Shown: positions 38,229 to 47,220, numbered from the stretch's first letter. The stretch is 64,000 bases of DNA from Peribacillus acanthi (GCF_003073175.1 NZ_QBBX01000011.1:88204-152203); one strand, 5' to 3'. The notes: generated by a model from the sequence alone, not told the origin. Made by a program: numbers and translations.

Positions 38229-38663
38229 ATGTCAATGGCATATGAAGAATATATGAGACAAATGGTGCAACCAATGAGACAGGAATTGGTGCAAGCAGGA
38301 TTTAAGGAACTGGTGTCCGCTGAAGAAGTAGAAACCTTTATGGAAAGTGCGGAAGGTATGACTCTTGTAGTGGTAAACTCTGTTTGTGGATGTGCTGCAG
38401 GATTGGCAAGACCTGCTGCAACTCAAGCTGTTGTTCGTACTGAAAAAGAACCGGATCATCTTGTGACAGTTTTCGCTGGACAAGATAAGGAAGCTACAGC
38501 TAAAATGCGTGAATATTTTACTGGGTTTGAACCATCATCTCCATCAATGGCTGTTTTGAAAGGGAACAAAGTCGTTCATTTTATCCCACGTCATGAGATT
38601 GAAGGTCATTCTATGGAAGAAATCATGGATAATCTATTACAGGCTTTTGAAAACAATAAATAA
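38229..38663 (+). CDS. brxB: Bacilliredoxin BrxB (YphP)
   Basis: 144 residues, thioredoxin-like fold with a Cys53-Gly-Cys55 active site (NSVCGCAAG). Removes bacillithiol from S-bacillithiolated proteins. GGAGCGATGAAGA lies before the ATG. Length and N-terminus (MSMAYEEYMRQ) match the family. Position after ilvD as in B. subtilis. Confidence 0.96.
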   Translation: MSMAYEEYMRQMVQPMRQELVQAGFKELVSAEEVETFMESAEGMTLVVVNSVCGCAAGLARPAATQAVVRTEKEPDHLVTVFAGQDKEATAKMREYFTGFEPSSPSMAVLKGNKVVHFIPRHEIEGHSMEEIMDNLLQAFENNK

Positions 38664-38734
38664 TGTTATAGTTGAGGGGAACGGTACTAGAAGAGACCGT
38701 TTCTTTTTCATATTTTTACAAATAGAGGGATCTT

Positions 38735-39517
38735 ATGATAGTAACTACTGCAGGTAGAACGAACGAAGAATGGACAGCTATTGCAAAGGAAGTCGCCAAA
38801 GATTTGAAATGCTCCTTTCAAAAAAGGAATAAGCAGTCCGTTATATCATTAATTGATCGTTTTCAAGAGGATGTACTTGTAATCGGTAAGCAACGATTTG
38901 AACTGTATAAGAAAGACCATTCAGAACCATTCTTTTTCCATCCTAATATGGCTATTGTACGTTTAAAGCGTTTAATGCAGGGAGAAAGAGATTCAATGCT
39001 TGATGCTATGGAGCTTTCTTCAGGAATGTCCTTTTTGGATTGTACGATGGGTTTAGGTTCGGATTCAATCGTAGCGAGTTTTTGTGTAGGTAATACGGGA
39101 AAAGTGAATGCGGTTGAAGGAAATCCATTCGTAGCCTATTTAGTAAAAAGAGGATTGGCAACCTGGGATGGAACAACGCCTCAAATAGAAGATTCGATGA
39201 AAAGAATCCAGGTTAATGAGGCAAATCATCTAGATTTTCTTAAATCTCAAGGTGATAACAGCATTGATGTGGTATATTTTGATCCAATGTTTAATGAATC
39301 TATTCAAGAGTCAAATGGGATACGACCATTAACAGAATGGGCAGAATATAGTGATTTATCAACTGATTCGATACAGGAAGCTCTTAGAGTTGCTAGACAT
39401 AGGGTTGTCCTAAAAGATCATTATCAAAGTCCACGGTTTAAAATACACGGATTTCAACAAATTATTAGAAAAACGGCTTTATTTCATTACGGATTCATTG
39501 ATGTACAAAAAGACTAA
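38735..39517 (+). CDS. RsmJ/YpiP-like SAM methyltransferase
   Basis: 260 residues. A SAM-binding block FLDCTMGLGSDSIVAS, NAVEGNPFVAYLVKRGL and the catalytic-strand motif YFDPMF fit the RsmJ fold (16S rRNA guanine-N2 methyltransferase in E. coli). B. subtilis YpiP is the probable counterpart. Target not proven. GAGGG precedes the ATG. Confidence 0.82.
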   Translation: MIVTTAGRTNEEWTAIAKEVAKDLKCSFQKRNKQSVISLIDRFQEDVLVIGKQRFELYKKDHSEPFFFHPNMAIVRLKRLMQGERDSMLDAMELSSGMSFLDCTMGLGSDSIVASFCVGNTGKVNAVEGNPFVAYLVKRGLATWDGTTPQIEDSMKRIQVNEANHLDFLKSQGDNSIDVVYFDPMFNESIQESNGIRPLTEWAEYSDLSTDSIQEALRVARHRVVLKDHYQSPRFKIHGFQQIIRKTALFHYGFIDVQKD

Positions 39518-39545
39518 AAAAAAGAAGGAAGTCAATTTCCTTCTT
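39515..39545 (-). terminator. Terminator of 25-residue gene
   Basis: Minus strand AAGAAGGAA/TTCCTTCTT hairpin followed by TTTTTTT. It overlaps the small gene's stop codon. Confidence 0.82.
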
Positions 39546-39621
39546 AATCTGCAAATGAAAGATAGACAAAATATGCTAGTAATAAGAAGCTAAGTACAAC
39601 AACGACAGTTCCAAACTCCAT
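39544..39621 (-). CDS. 25-residue small membrane protein
   Basis: MEFGTVVVVLSFLLLAYFVY plus SFAD: one membrane helix with an acidic residue at each end. AGGAGG lies 8 bases before the ATG and a terminator closes it, so it appears to be an independent gene. It resembles in form, not sequence, small oxidase-associated or regulatory membrane peptides. Function unknown. Confidence 0.68.
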   Translation of the reverse strand: MEFGTVVVVLSFLLLAYFVYLSFAD

Positions 39622-39780
39622 CAATCCAGCCTCCTAATGATATGTATTAGTTAAACTAATTATTTTATTATTACCCAATGGAGATTTTTTGAAACCTTTT
39701 ATAGTTTTCTTTCGTATTATTTAGTAGTAGCCTGTATAATAGAGAAAAGGTTAAAAGATTTTTAAAGGGAGTACTTGGAT

Positions 39781-40395
39781 ATGAAATTTCCTAAGTGGAT
39801 GAAAAAAAGTCTAATAATTTTAATATCGGTTTTAACCTTTGGTATGGTGACTCCTTCCGAGCTTCATTGGCTGGAGGAAGCTTCTGCAAATAAAAACACG
39901 AATAAAAAGTCAGTTGAGGAATCCAAAAACGTAGGTGATGGAAAACAGCATTCTTTTTCAAGCTATCATCACATAACAAAAGATCAAGTGATTCTGACCA
40001 TGATAGAAAAAGCGGAAAATACATCCTACATAAAATTTGGCGAAAAAATCGCCCCTAAAATACAAGATGAATTTAAAGATGTAATCCTACCAAAAATGGA
40101 AGAAGCCATTTCTGATGTTACTGCGAATTACAATGACCGCGAACTTAGTCAATTGGCTATCTCTGAAAAACCAGCAGGTGGAACTGGGGAAAAAATATTC
40201 CATATATACAATATGGTTTCTGGAGAAGACATTATCCGTTTCCATGTTAGAAGGGAAAACCCACCTCAGCAAGGTCATTGGTTCAATTTTCATTATCACT
40301 TAAGTAAAGATGGTTTTGTTAAACACCATGATCTTGGTAAAATCTATTGGGATAAAAATACCCCTCCAAAATGGGGGGCAGGCACACTTCATTAA
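39781..40395 (+). CDS. ypjP: YpjP-like secreted protein
   Basis: About 204 residues with an N-terminal signal peptide or anchor (KKSLIILISVLTFGMVTPS). The C-terminal half (HWFNFHYHLSKDGFVKHHDL) is His-rich and typical of the YpjP family. Sits just upstream of thyA-dfrA as in B. subtilis. ATG 39781 is 8 bases after AAGGGAG. Function unknown. Confidence 0.88.
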   Translation: MKFPKWMKKSLIILISVLTFGMVTPSELHWLEEASANKNTNKKSVEESKNVGDGKQHSFSSYHHITKDQVILTMIEKAENTSYIKFGEKIAPKIQDEFKDVILPKMEEAISDVTANYNDRELSQLAISEKPAGGTGEKIFHIYNMVSGEDIIRFHVRRENPPQQGHWFNFHYHLSKDGFVKHHDLGKIYWDKNTPPKWGAGTLH

Positions 40396-40401
40396 GAAAA
40401 G

Positions 40402-40434
40402 AAAAGCATCCGGCTAAAAATCGGATGCTTTTTC
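40402..40434 (+). terminator. Terminator after ypjP
   Basis: AAAAGCATCCG/CGGATGCTTTTT hairpin; T-rich on both strands, so may serve the minus-strand gene too. Confidence 0.88.
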
Positions 40435-40459
40435 TATGCTTTTTAGGTTAAATAAACCA

Positions 40460-40699
40460 TTATTCTTTATGTTTTGGCCTGAATTTTCTATGAAAAAAGG
40501 AGAATATCAGAAAAAAAACAATTGGTAGAAGAAGAAAGTAAACCCATGTATGATTTGACACAAAAAGGATCAATCCAAGTAAAACGGAGAATAACAAGAG
40601 GTCTAGAAAAATAAAGATTTCACTGCCTACTACACCCATCACTTGTTCGACCATTTCTAGTTCTTGTTCTTGAATTGTCCTATTGATCCCTTTTCTCAA
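40460..40699 (-). CDS. Small two-span membrane protein
   Basis: 79 residues: short charged N-terminus, two hydrophobic helices (FIFLDLLLFSVLLGLILFV and YFLLLPIVFFLIFSFF) and a basic tail. TTG start 7 bases after AAGGTG. No family recognised. Confidence 0.65.
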   Translation of the reverse strand: MRKGINRTIQEQELEMVEQVMGVVGSEIFIFLDLLLFSVLLGLILFVSNHTWVYFLLLPIVFFLIFSFFHRKFRPKHKE

Positions 40700-40906
40700 A
40701 TCGATACACCTTCTTTATTAATGTGTTATAGATATAATATGTGAGTTTGAACAGGATGTTCAAGAAGATTTTCTAGGTAGGAGCTATATAAAAAATTGGA
40801 AGGAAGCAACAACATATTTCATTAAAATCGTATGATATAATTTTAAGAGACTTTTAGAATGCAATTTTTATAAACAACAAGAATTTCTGCTTGAAGGTGA
40901 GAACAA

Positions 40907-41653
40907 ATGGCTGAACCGATAATATTACCATCCAAAAAGAAAATGAATGTAAAACATGTTTTGCTGCTTGTCCTAATATGCATGGTAGCTTTCTTGTTTT
41001 ATTCCACCATTTTTGCCTCTCATGAGGGGAAAACCTATCGTTCTTTACCATTAAATCATGCATTAAAAAAAGACGGAATTTTCAGAAAAGAACCATTGCT
41101 ACAGAAATTATTTTTATTCCCAGAAGAGTCATTTGATGCAGCTGAAGTGGATTCGATTGCAACTAGAATTAGTCACCTTCCACCACATATGTTAACACGT
41201 TTAAATGAAAGAGAAATAAAGATTAAAGTGTTTAATGGAGCACTGACCGATCAAAAGGAAGCTGCGCATTTAGCTGGTATTAAACCTAGAGGCTATAAAA
41301 AAACGGGTGTGAACTGGGATCATGTCCCAGGTATGGGTGGTAATAAAATGGTGTTCGTAAAGATAGGCGCAAGTGAAATGGGTAAGGGACATGGATCAGT
41401 TAACCTTGAACTTCATGAATTAGCTCATACAATTGACCGATTAATTTATGATAACATTCGCTACAAAGAGGAATTCCTCCGAATATGGAAACAAGAAGCT
41501 CCGGTTTATTTTAAAGGGCGTGATTATTTTATTAAATATCCAGAAGAGTACTTTGCAGAGGTATTCGCAATGTACTACTTAAACGATACGACTAAACAAG
41601 AATTAAAAAACGGTGCACCACAAACTTATAAATTCATTCAAAACCTCAATTGA
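40907..41653 (+). CDS. Membrane-anchored ATLF/PPEP-like metalloprotease
   Basis: 248 residues with one N-terminal membrane span (VLLLVLICMVAFLFYSTIFA) and an outward catalytic domain. GVNWDHVPGMGG, zinc motif His170-Glu171-x-x-His174 (HELAHTID) and Tyr211/Glu218 in YPEEYFAEVFA match the spacing of anthrax lethal factor (686/690, Tyr728, Glu735) and of Pro-Pro endopeptidases. A substrate on the cell surface is likely. No cleavable signal is obvious. Confidence 0.83.
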   Translation: MAEPIILPSKKKMNVKHVLLLVLICMVAFLFYSTIFASHEGKTYRSLPLNHALKKDGIFRKEPLLQKLFLFPEESFDAAEVDSIATRISHLPPHMLTRLNEREIKIKVFNGALTDQKEAAHLAGIKPRGYKKTGVNWDHVPGMGGNKMVFVKIGASEMGKGHGSVNLELHELAHTIDRLIYDNIRYKEEFLRIWKQEAPVYFKGRDYFIKYPEEYFAEVFAMYYLNDTTKQELKNGAPQTYKFIQNLN

Positions 41654-41711
41654 TATTGTCGAGAAGTTAGTTTACGATATTCTAAGATAATGATAAAAGG
41701 TGTGAATATTT

Positions 41712-42506
41712 TTGAGACAATATTTGGATTTATGCAAACATGTTTTGGATAATGGCGTACAAAAGAATGATCGCACGGGTACCGGAACAATTAGTACCTT
41801 TGGTTATCAAATGAGATTTGATTTACAAAAGGGCTTTCCATTGCTTACGACAAAGAAACTAGCATTAAAGGCCATCATACATGAGCTTCTTTGGTTTTTA
41901 AATGGAGACACTAACATCCAATATTTAAAAGACAACGGTGTACGCATTTGGAATGAGTGGGCAGATGAGAATGGTGATTTAGGCAAGATATACGGACACC
42001 AATGGAGGTCATGGGGAAAGGCCAATGGGGAGACGGTTGACCAAATTACAGACTTAATCCACACCATCAAACACAATCCGGATTCTCGCAGAATGATTGT
42101 TAGTGCGTGGAATGTAGGAGAACTAGATGAAATGGCATTGCCACCTTGTCATGCATTCTTTCAATTCTATGTAGCAGAAGGCAAATTATCTTGTCAGCTT
42201 TATCAGCGTTCAGCGGATGTATTTCTTGGCGTCCCTTTTAATATTGCCTCCTATGCATTACTGACGATGATGATTGCTCAAGTCTGCGAGTTGGAGCCAG
42301 GAGAGTTCGTCCATACATTGGGTGATGTTCATATTTACAAAAATCATGTAGATCAAGTAAATCTACAATTAGAAAGAGAACCACATGATTTACCTATGAT
42401 GAAAATCAATCCTGAGGTAAAAGACATCTTTTCGTTTACTTTTGAGGATTTCCAATTGGAAAACTATAATGCCCATCCTCATATTAAAGGAGTGGTGAGT
42501 GTATGA
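41712..42506 (+). CDS. thyA: Thymidylate synthase
   Basis: 264 residues, E. coli ThyA-like (the ThyB form of B. subtilis). Catalytic Cys146 is in [10 protein letters not shown], with [14 protein letters not shown] and the dUMP-binding RTGTGT loop. Makes dTMP from dUMP using methylene-folate. TTG start with AAAGGTG nine bases away. Overlaps dfrA by four bases. Confidence 0.97.
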   Translation: MRQYLDLCKHVLDNGVQKNDRTGTGTISTFGYQMRFDLQKGFPLLTTKKLALKAIIHELLWFLNGDTNIQYLKDNGVRIWNEWADENGDLGKIYGHQWRSWGKANGETVDQITDLIHTIKHNPDSRRMIVSAWNVGELDEMALPPCHAFFQFYVAEGKLSCQLYQRSADVFLGVPFNIASYALLTMMIAQVCELEPGEFVHTLGDVHIYKNHVDQVNLQLEREPHDLPMMKINPEVKDIFSFTFEDFQLENYNAHPHIKGVVSV

Positions 42507-43003
42507 TTTCGTTTATTTTAGCTATGGATGAAAATAGAGTCATAGGTAAAGATAATCAATTACCTTGGCATTTACCTGCTGATCTGAAATATTTTAAAAC
42601 AGTTACCATGGGACATCCAGTAGTCATGGGAAGAAAAACGTACGAATCAATTGGAAGGCTATTGCCTGGACGTGAAAATATTATCCTAACAAGAGATACA
42701 GAATATTCTGTTGAGGGTGGGACTGTATTTCACTCTGTTGAAGAATTGCTAGATTACACTAATCAAAACCACGAAGAGGAATACTTTGTTATTGGTGGGG
42801 CAGAGATCTTTACTTTATTGATGAATAAGGTTGATATTTTATATATCACTGAAATACATGCAGAATTCGAAGGGGACACTTTTTTCCCAGAAATTAATGA
42901 AGATATTTGGACATTAGTCTCTTCAGAAAAAGGTATGATGGACGAAAAAAATCTTTATCCTCACACCTTTTTAGTTTATAAAAAAATTGTTGATAGGAAT
43001 TAA
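42503..43003 (+). CDS. dfrA: Dihydrofolate reductase
   Basis: 166 residues; catalytic Asp27 in LPADLKYFK, with [16 protein letters not shown] and GGAEIF binding motifs. Regenerates the folate consumed by thyA, to which it is translationally coupled (ATGA overlap). Confidence 0.97.
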   Translation: MISFILAMDENRVIGKDNQLPWHLPADLKYFKTVTMGHPVVMGRKTYESIGRLLPGRENIILTRDTEYSVEGGTVFHSVEELLDYTNQNHEEEYFVIGGAEIFTLLMNKVDILYITEIHAEFEGDTFFPEINEDIWTLVSSEKGMMDEKNLYPHTFLVYKKIVDRN

Positions 43004-43006
43004 AAT

Positions 43007-43753
43007 ATGTTTAGAACTGGAGCTTTTTTTGCATATTTCTTTGGCTTTTTGCTATACAGCATTCCTCATCTAAGACAAGTCAAAGGTCTAGAGGAAACTA
43101 GTGTTTCAGTCGAAGAAAAAGATAAGAAAATTAATGTTTTTCCCAAGAAGTGGGCCAACACACTTATTCGAATCGCTGGTTGTAATGTAAAGGTTCTAGG
43201 GGAAGAAAATATTCCAAATGGTCCAATATTGATTGTTTCCAATCATGAAGGGAATTTCGACATTCCCGTCCTTATCGGTTCAATCAATAAACCTTTTGGA
43301 TTTATTTCAAAAAAAGAAGTAAAAAAGATTCCAATTGTGGCCAAATGGATGGATGCGATGAATTGTATTTTCATGGATCGAAAGGATCGAAGACAGTCCA
43401 TTCAAGCAATCCGTCAAGGAATAGAAAAATTAAAGCAAGGTCATTCGCTTGTAATATTTCCTGAAGGGACAAGAAGTAAAGGTGGACCCATCCAAACCTT
43501 CAAGTCCGGAAGTTTTCGCCTAGGAATTGATGCGAAAGTTCCTATCTTGCCTGTTGTTATTAGTGGCACGTCAACAATTATGGAAAAAAACAATGGAATA
43601 ATCGTGCCAGGTGATGTGACAGTTTCCATTCTACCTGCGTGGATGCCGTCCCAATATGAAGGGATGGATATTAAGGACTTGTCTAAAATTGTAGAACAAC
43701 AAATTAAGACTGAAAAAATGACGCTGGCAACTAGAAAGACAAAGATTGGTTAG
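43007..43753 (+). CDS. ypkP: PlsC-type acyltransferase (YpkP)
   Basis: 248 residues, 1-acylglycerol-3-phosphate acyltransferase-like. HX4D motif His80-Asp85 in SNHEGNFD, GFISKKEVKKIP, and FPEGTRSKGG. An N-terminal hydrophobic stretch anchors it to the membrane. Starts 3 bases after dfrA, third gene of the thyA operon as in B. subtilis. Confidence 0.9.
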   Translation: MFRTGAFFAYFFGFLLYSIPHLRQVKGLEETSVSVEEKDKKINVFPKKWANTLIRIAGCNVKVLGEENIPNGPILIVSNHEGNFDIPVLIGSINKPFGFISKKEVKKIPIVAKWMDAMNCIFMDRKDRRQSIQAIRQGIEKLKQGHSLVIFPEGTRSKGGPIQTFKSGSFRLGIDAKVPILPVVISGTSTIMEKNNGIIVPGDVTVSILPAWMPSQYEGMDIKDLSKIVEQQIKTEKMTLATRKTKIG

Positions 43754-43784
43754 CCATTAGTTGAGAACAGAATACAAATGAATG

Positions 43785-43825
43785 AAAGAACCAGGCACTT
43801 CTACAAGAGGCACCTGGTTCTTTTA
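43785..43825 (+). terminator. Terminator of thyA-dfrA-ypkP operon
   Basis: AAAGAACCAGG/CCTGGTTCTTTT hairpin. Confidence 0.88.
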
Positions 43826-43861
43826 GCTGTGTTAAAGACCATTGTTGATTTTTAGCTATTG

Positions 43862-43990
43862 GTTGATTGAAGAGGATACGCTTGACTCTTGGGGGATTAG
43901 CGTTACAGGACAGACCTCGTGGAGCTTTAGCTGCAAGGAGGATCGGACAAACGCCCCTCTAAAATGCAACCGTCTGGAACGGAAATCAAC
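43862..43990. repeat. Degenerate dispersed Bacillus repeat element
   Basis: A 129-base GC-richer block bounded by GTTGATT and AATCAAC inverted ends. Internal pieces GACTCTTGGGGGATTAGCG and GTCTGGAACGGAAATCAAC resemble the common Bacillus element that begins GTTGATTGGAGCGGAAG and carries GACTCCTGCGGG. A spurious reading frame runs through it. Function unknown; probably a non-autonomous repeat. Confidence 0.72.
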
Positions 43991-44013
43991 AGGTAAATTT
44001 TACAGCCAAAAAA

Positions 44014-44247
44014 TTAAAATTGTCCTGCTTCATATTGAGAAAGCTTGATTAGTAAAAATAAATAATCTTCCTTTGTACAAAATTCTTCTTCCTTCATATT
44101 TTGCCGAATCCACGATATTAATTCGGTAGCAGTATTAAAATATTCACCGCTCGTATCGCTTTTGCGAATCATATACCTACCATTATCCTCGTCGATAGTA
44201 ATTTCAATCGGCAATGCACAATTCACCGAACACAATGAAATTTCCAC
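44014..44247 (-). CDS. Uncharacterised 77-residue protein near ilvA
   Basis: GTG start with GGAGGTGG 6 bases upstream. Small soluble protein (SLCSVNCALPIEITIDEDNG start; FCTKEDYLFLLIKLS near the end). In B. subtilis ypmP lies next to ilvA, so it may be the counterpart; only position supports this. Divergent from ilvA. Confidence 0.68.
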   Translation of the reverse strand: MEISLCSVNCALPIEITIDEDNGRYMIRKSDTSGEYFNTATELISWIRQNMKEEEFCTKEDYLFLLIKLSQYEAGQF

Positions 44248-44330
44248 TTAGCCACCTCCAAACACCTGATAATAAATCATATTAATTTTAATGAACAAAA
44301 AATACTAAGCAATCGAACTAAAATTTTTTA

Positions 44331-44376
44331 AATTTTTAGAAAAATAAATGGAATCACCGCATTAACGTGATATAAT
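44331..44376 (+). promoter_or_regulatory. CodY box and -10 of ilvA
   Basis: AATTTTTAGAAAAAT (44331-44345) matches 13 of 15 CodY positions. An extended -10, TGATATAAT (44368-44376), follows; a good -35 is not seen. The box sits where it would hinder or compete with polymerase. Confidence 0.72.
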
Positions 44377-44408
44377 GTACAAATTATAGAGGAAGGTGAG
44401 GGAGCTTT

Positions 44409-45677
44409 ATGGGTCAAATGATTAATGTTAATAAAGGGGTACATGTCGAAGATATTTTGATTGCATATCAACAATTGAAAGAAATCGTTACTCATACCCC
44501 TCTTCAGAAAAATGATGTTTTATCTGAAAAATATCAATGTAACGTGTACATAAAACGTGAGGACTTACAGCATATCCGCTCTTTCAAACTAAGAGGGGCA
44601 TACCATAAAATAAAAAGTTTATCAAAAGATGAATTGGTGAATGGAATCGTTTGTGCAAGTGCTGGAAATCATGCACAAGGAGTAGCTTTTGCATGTAGAC
44701 AGTTAGGAATCCATGGGAAAATTTACATGCCTGCTACTACCCCAAGACAAAAAGTCCACCAGGTCCAAATGTTCGGAAGAGGTATGGTGGAGATTCACCT
44801 CGCTGGAGATACCTTCGATGATTCATTTGTGATGGCACTTACTTGTTCGAAAGAAGAAAATCGGACATTCATTCATCCATTTGACGATGAAAAGGTCATT
44901 TCAGGTCAAGGGACTGTCGCTGTAGAAGTACTTAATGATAGTGAAGAACCCATTGATTTTCTATTCGCTGCAATCGGAGGGGGAGGTCTAATGGCTGGGC
45001 TCTCCACATACTTTAAAGCGATTTCCCCAAATACGAAATGCGTAGGTGTAGAACCGTTTGGTGCGCCGTCCATGAAAACATCACTGGAAGCAAATGAAGT
45101 GATTCCATTGGAGGAAATAGATAAATTTGTTGATGGTGCAGCAGTAAAATGTATTGGAAACCTTACCTTTGAAATTTGCCATAAATTATTGGATGATATA
45201 GTGGTAGTACCCGAAGGCAAGGTATGTACTACGATTTTAGACCTTTATAATGAACATGCCATCGTAGCTGAGCCAGCAGGAGCTCTTTCGATTGCGGCAT
45301 TGGAATTTTACAAGGAACAGATCAAAGGCAAGACGGTTGTTTGTGTGATAAGCGGTGGGAACAATGATATTGACCGAATGCAGGAAATTAAAGAACGATC
45401 ATTACTTTATGAAGGATTGCTATACTATTTTATCGTGAATTTCCCACAACGTGCAGGAGCGTTGAGAGAATTCTTGGACGAAGTTTTAGGGCCAACTGAT
45501 GATATCACTAGATTTGAATATACTAAGAAGAATAATAAAGAATCTGGACCTGCATTAGTCGGAATCGAACTAAAAACTAAGGAGGATTACCAAGAACTTA
45601 TTATTCGGTTGAACAAAAAAGGATTTCAGTATAAAGAAGTCAATAAAGATAGTAATTTGTTTAATTTATTGATTTAA
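44409..45677 (+). CDS. ilvA: Biosynthetic threonine dehydratase
   Basis: 422 residues, PLP enzyme making 2-oxobutanoate for isoleucine. PLP Lys60 in SFKLRGAYHK, GGGGLMAGL phosphate loop, and one C-terminal ACT-like regulatory domain (from about 330) as in B. subtilis IlvA. GGAAGGTGAGGGAG before the ATG. Confidence 0.95.
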   Translation: MGQMINVNKGVHVEDILIAYQQLKEIVTHTPLQKNDVLSEKYQCNVYIKREDLQHIRSFKLRGAYHKIKSLSKDELVNGIVCASAGNHAQGVAFACRQLGIHGKIYMPATTPRQKVHQVQMFGRGMVEIHLAGDTFDDSFVMALTCSKEENRTFIHPFDDEKVISGQGTVAVEVLNDSEEPIDFLFAAIGGGGLMAGLSTYFKAISPNTKCVGVEPFGAPSMKTSLEANEVIPLEEIDKFVDGAAVKCIGNLTFEICHKLLDDIVVVPEGKVCTTILDLYNEHAIVAEPAGALSIAALEFYKEQIKGKTVVCVISGGNNDIDRMQEIKERSLLYEGLLYYFIVNFPQRAGALREFLDEVLGPTDDITRFEYTKKNNKESGPALVGIELKTKEDYQELIIRLNKKGFQYKEVNKDSNLFNLLI

Positions 45678-45679
45678 CT

Positions 45680-45733
45680 GGCATTGCATCTAAATTTACG
45701 ATACAATGTATGGGACTTAGCCAATGCCTTTTT
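45680..45733 (+). terminator. Terminator after ilvA
   Basis: GGCATTG/CAATGCC with a long loop (about 35 bases) and TTTTTCT tail. Confidence 0.65.
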
Positions 45734-45851
45734 CTATAGTAAAATAAAATGTGAAATTTCCTTGAACAATTTCATAAAAAGACCATTATTTTGTGGAAAA
45801 GTACTATTATGAAGGTAGTATTGTTTAATACAACTTGAAGGGGATGTTCTC

Positions 45852-46046
45852 ATGCTTTCAAACATCGGAGTACCTGGTCTTATTTTGATTCTAGTACTTG
45901 CTTTAATCATATTTGGACCTAAAAAGTTGCCTGAAATAGGCCGTGCTTTTGGACAGACACTTCGTGAATTCAAAAAGTCGACTCGTGAATTAACGAGCGA
46001 TGTTATGGACGAACTAGACGAAGATAAGAAAAAAGTAACGAAATAA
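45852..46046 (+). CDS. tatA: Twin-arginine translocase TatA
   Basis: 64 residues: short N-terminus, one helix ([20 protein letters not shown] with the Phe-Gly-Pro hinge), an amphipathic helix and a charged tail. Pore-forming part of the minimal TatA-TatC system. AAGGGGATG precedes the ATG. Confidence 0.95.
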   Translation: MLSNIGVPGLILILVLALIIFGPKKLPEIGRAFGQTLREFKKSTRELTSDVMDELDEDKKKVTK

Positions 46047-46055
46047 ATAGACTTG

Positions 46056-46088
46056 GGTGTAAGATGAACGCGTCTTGCACCTTTTTAT
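46056..46088 (+). terminator. Terminator between tatA and tatC
   Basis: GGTGTAAGA/TCTTGCACC stem (one G-T pair) with TTTTTATT tail, starting 10 bases after tatA. Read-through would set a TatA excess. Confidence 0.75.
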
Positions 46089-46149
46089 TGGAAATTATGT
46101 AATTCATATATCTAAGTATGGATGCTTTTTACGGAAAGGCCTGAACAAA

Positions 46150-46902
46150 ATGGAAGATAAAGAATTGAACTTAACCGACCATTTAGAGGAATTACGAAGA
46201 CGACTGATTGTAACTGCTCTATCTTTTATCGCTTTTTTTATTATTGGATTCATCTATGTTGAAGATATCTATCACTGGTTTGTTAAAGATCTAGATGTGA
46301 AGTTGATTGCTCTAGGACCAAGTGACATTATTTGGGTTTATTTTATGTTAGCCTCTGTAATCGCAATAGCTGCATCGATTCCGATAATTGCTTTGCAAAT
46401 CTGGCTATTCGTTAGACCTGCACTTAGGCCATTTGAAAGAAAAGTCACTCTTTCTTATGTTCCAGCGCTATTTATCCTATTTGTATTAGGTTTAAGTTTT
46501 GGGTATTTTGTCATTTTCCCAACAGTGATGAATTTCCTTATTGACCTAAGTGGAGAAATGCTAGTAACAAACTTTACAGCCGAAAAATACTTCCGATTTA
46601 TTATGAATATGACATTACCATTTGCGATTTTATTTGAATTGCCAGTAGTTGTAATGTTTTTGACGTCAATCGGAATTATCAATCCATTTTTCTTACAACA
46701 AATACGTAAGTATGCTTATTTCATTTTAGTAATCATTTCAGTGACCATAACTCCACCAGATTTGGTATCAGATTTTCTAGTTACGATCCCACTGTTATTA
46801 CTATACGAAATTAGCATAACACTCTCGAAGATTGTTTATAAACGTAGGTTGAAAAAACTAGCCGAATATCCAGAAGAGTACGAACTGGAAGATTATCAGT
46901 AA
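46150..46902 (+). CDS. tatC: Twin-arginine translocase TatC
   Basis: 250 residues, six membrane helices. Signal-recognition N-terminus LTDHLEELRRRL and FEXP-like block FGYFVIFP are seen. GGAAAGGCC before ATG 46150; the longer open frame upstream has no site and overlaps the terminator. Partners with TatA. Confidence 0.94.
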   Translation: MEDKELNLTDHLEELRRRLIVTALSFIAFFIIGFIYVEDIYHWFVKDLDVKLIALGPSDIIWVYFMLASVIAIAASIPIIALQIWLFVRPALRPFERKVTLSYVPALFILFVLGLSFGYFVIFPTVMNFLIDLSGEMLVTNFTAEKYFRFIMNMTLPFAILFELPVVVMFLTSIGIINPFFLQQIRKYAYFILVIISVTITPPDLVSDFLVTIPLLLLYEISITLSKIVYKRRLKKLAEYPEEYELEDYQ

Positions 46903-46906
46903 AATT

Positions 46907-46940
46907 AGAGCTATTCCTTTTATAAGGAATGGCTCTATTT
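46907..46940 (+). terminator. Terminator after tatC
   Basis: AGAGC-ATTCCTT/AAGGAAT-GCTCT hairpin, then ATTTGTTG. Confidence 0.8.
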
Positions 46941-46969
46941 GTTGTTTGTATTGAAATTCATATATATTT

Positions 46970-47122
46970 CTGAGTTTATTGTAGCGGAAATTAACGGGCA
47001 AACTTTAGAGTCTAAAACAACAAATTATACTAAAAGATCCTAAAAGAAGAAGATAATAAGCAAACTCTTAATTCTAAGAGTTAGACTTCAGTCAGGAGCA
47101 ATTCCTTTTATAAGGAATTGCT
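46970..47122. repeat. Repeat relic and duplicated hairpin
   Basis: GAGTTTATTGTAGCGGAAAT (46972) looks like a left end of the GTTGATT repeat. Hairpins follow at AACTCTTA/TAAGAGTT (47063-47082) and AGCAATTCCTT/AAGGAATTGCT (47097-47122). The last shares ATTCCTTTTATAAGGAAT exactly with the tatC terminator. Confidence 0.55.
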
Positions 47123-47220
47123 TAAATAAAAATTTTTCATAAAAATGAGCACATTTTGACATGTTCCGACTTTACTCTGGTGTATAATATAAACAAACGG
47201 TGAAAAAGAGGATTGATATC

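Noticed and set aside
43842..44048. 68-codon reading frame on the plus strand
   Set aside because: Runs through the degenerate repeat element, with no ribosome site and no protein-like composition.
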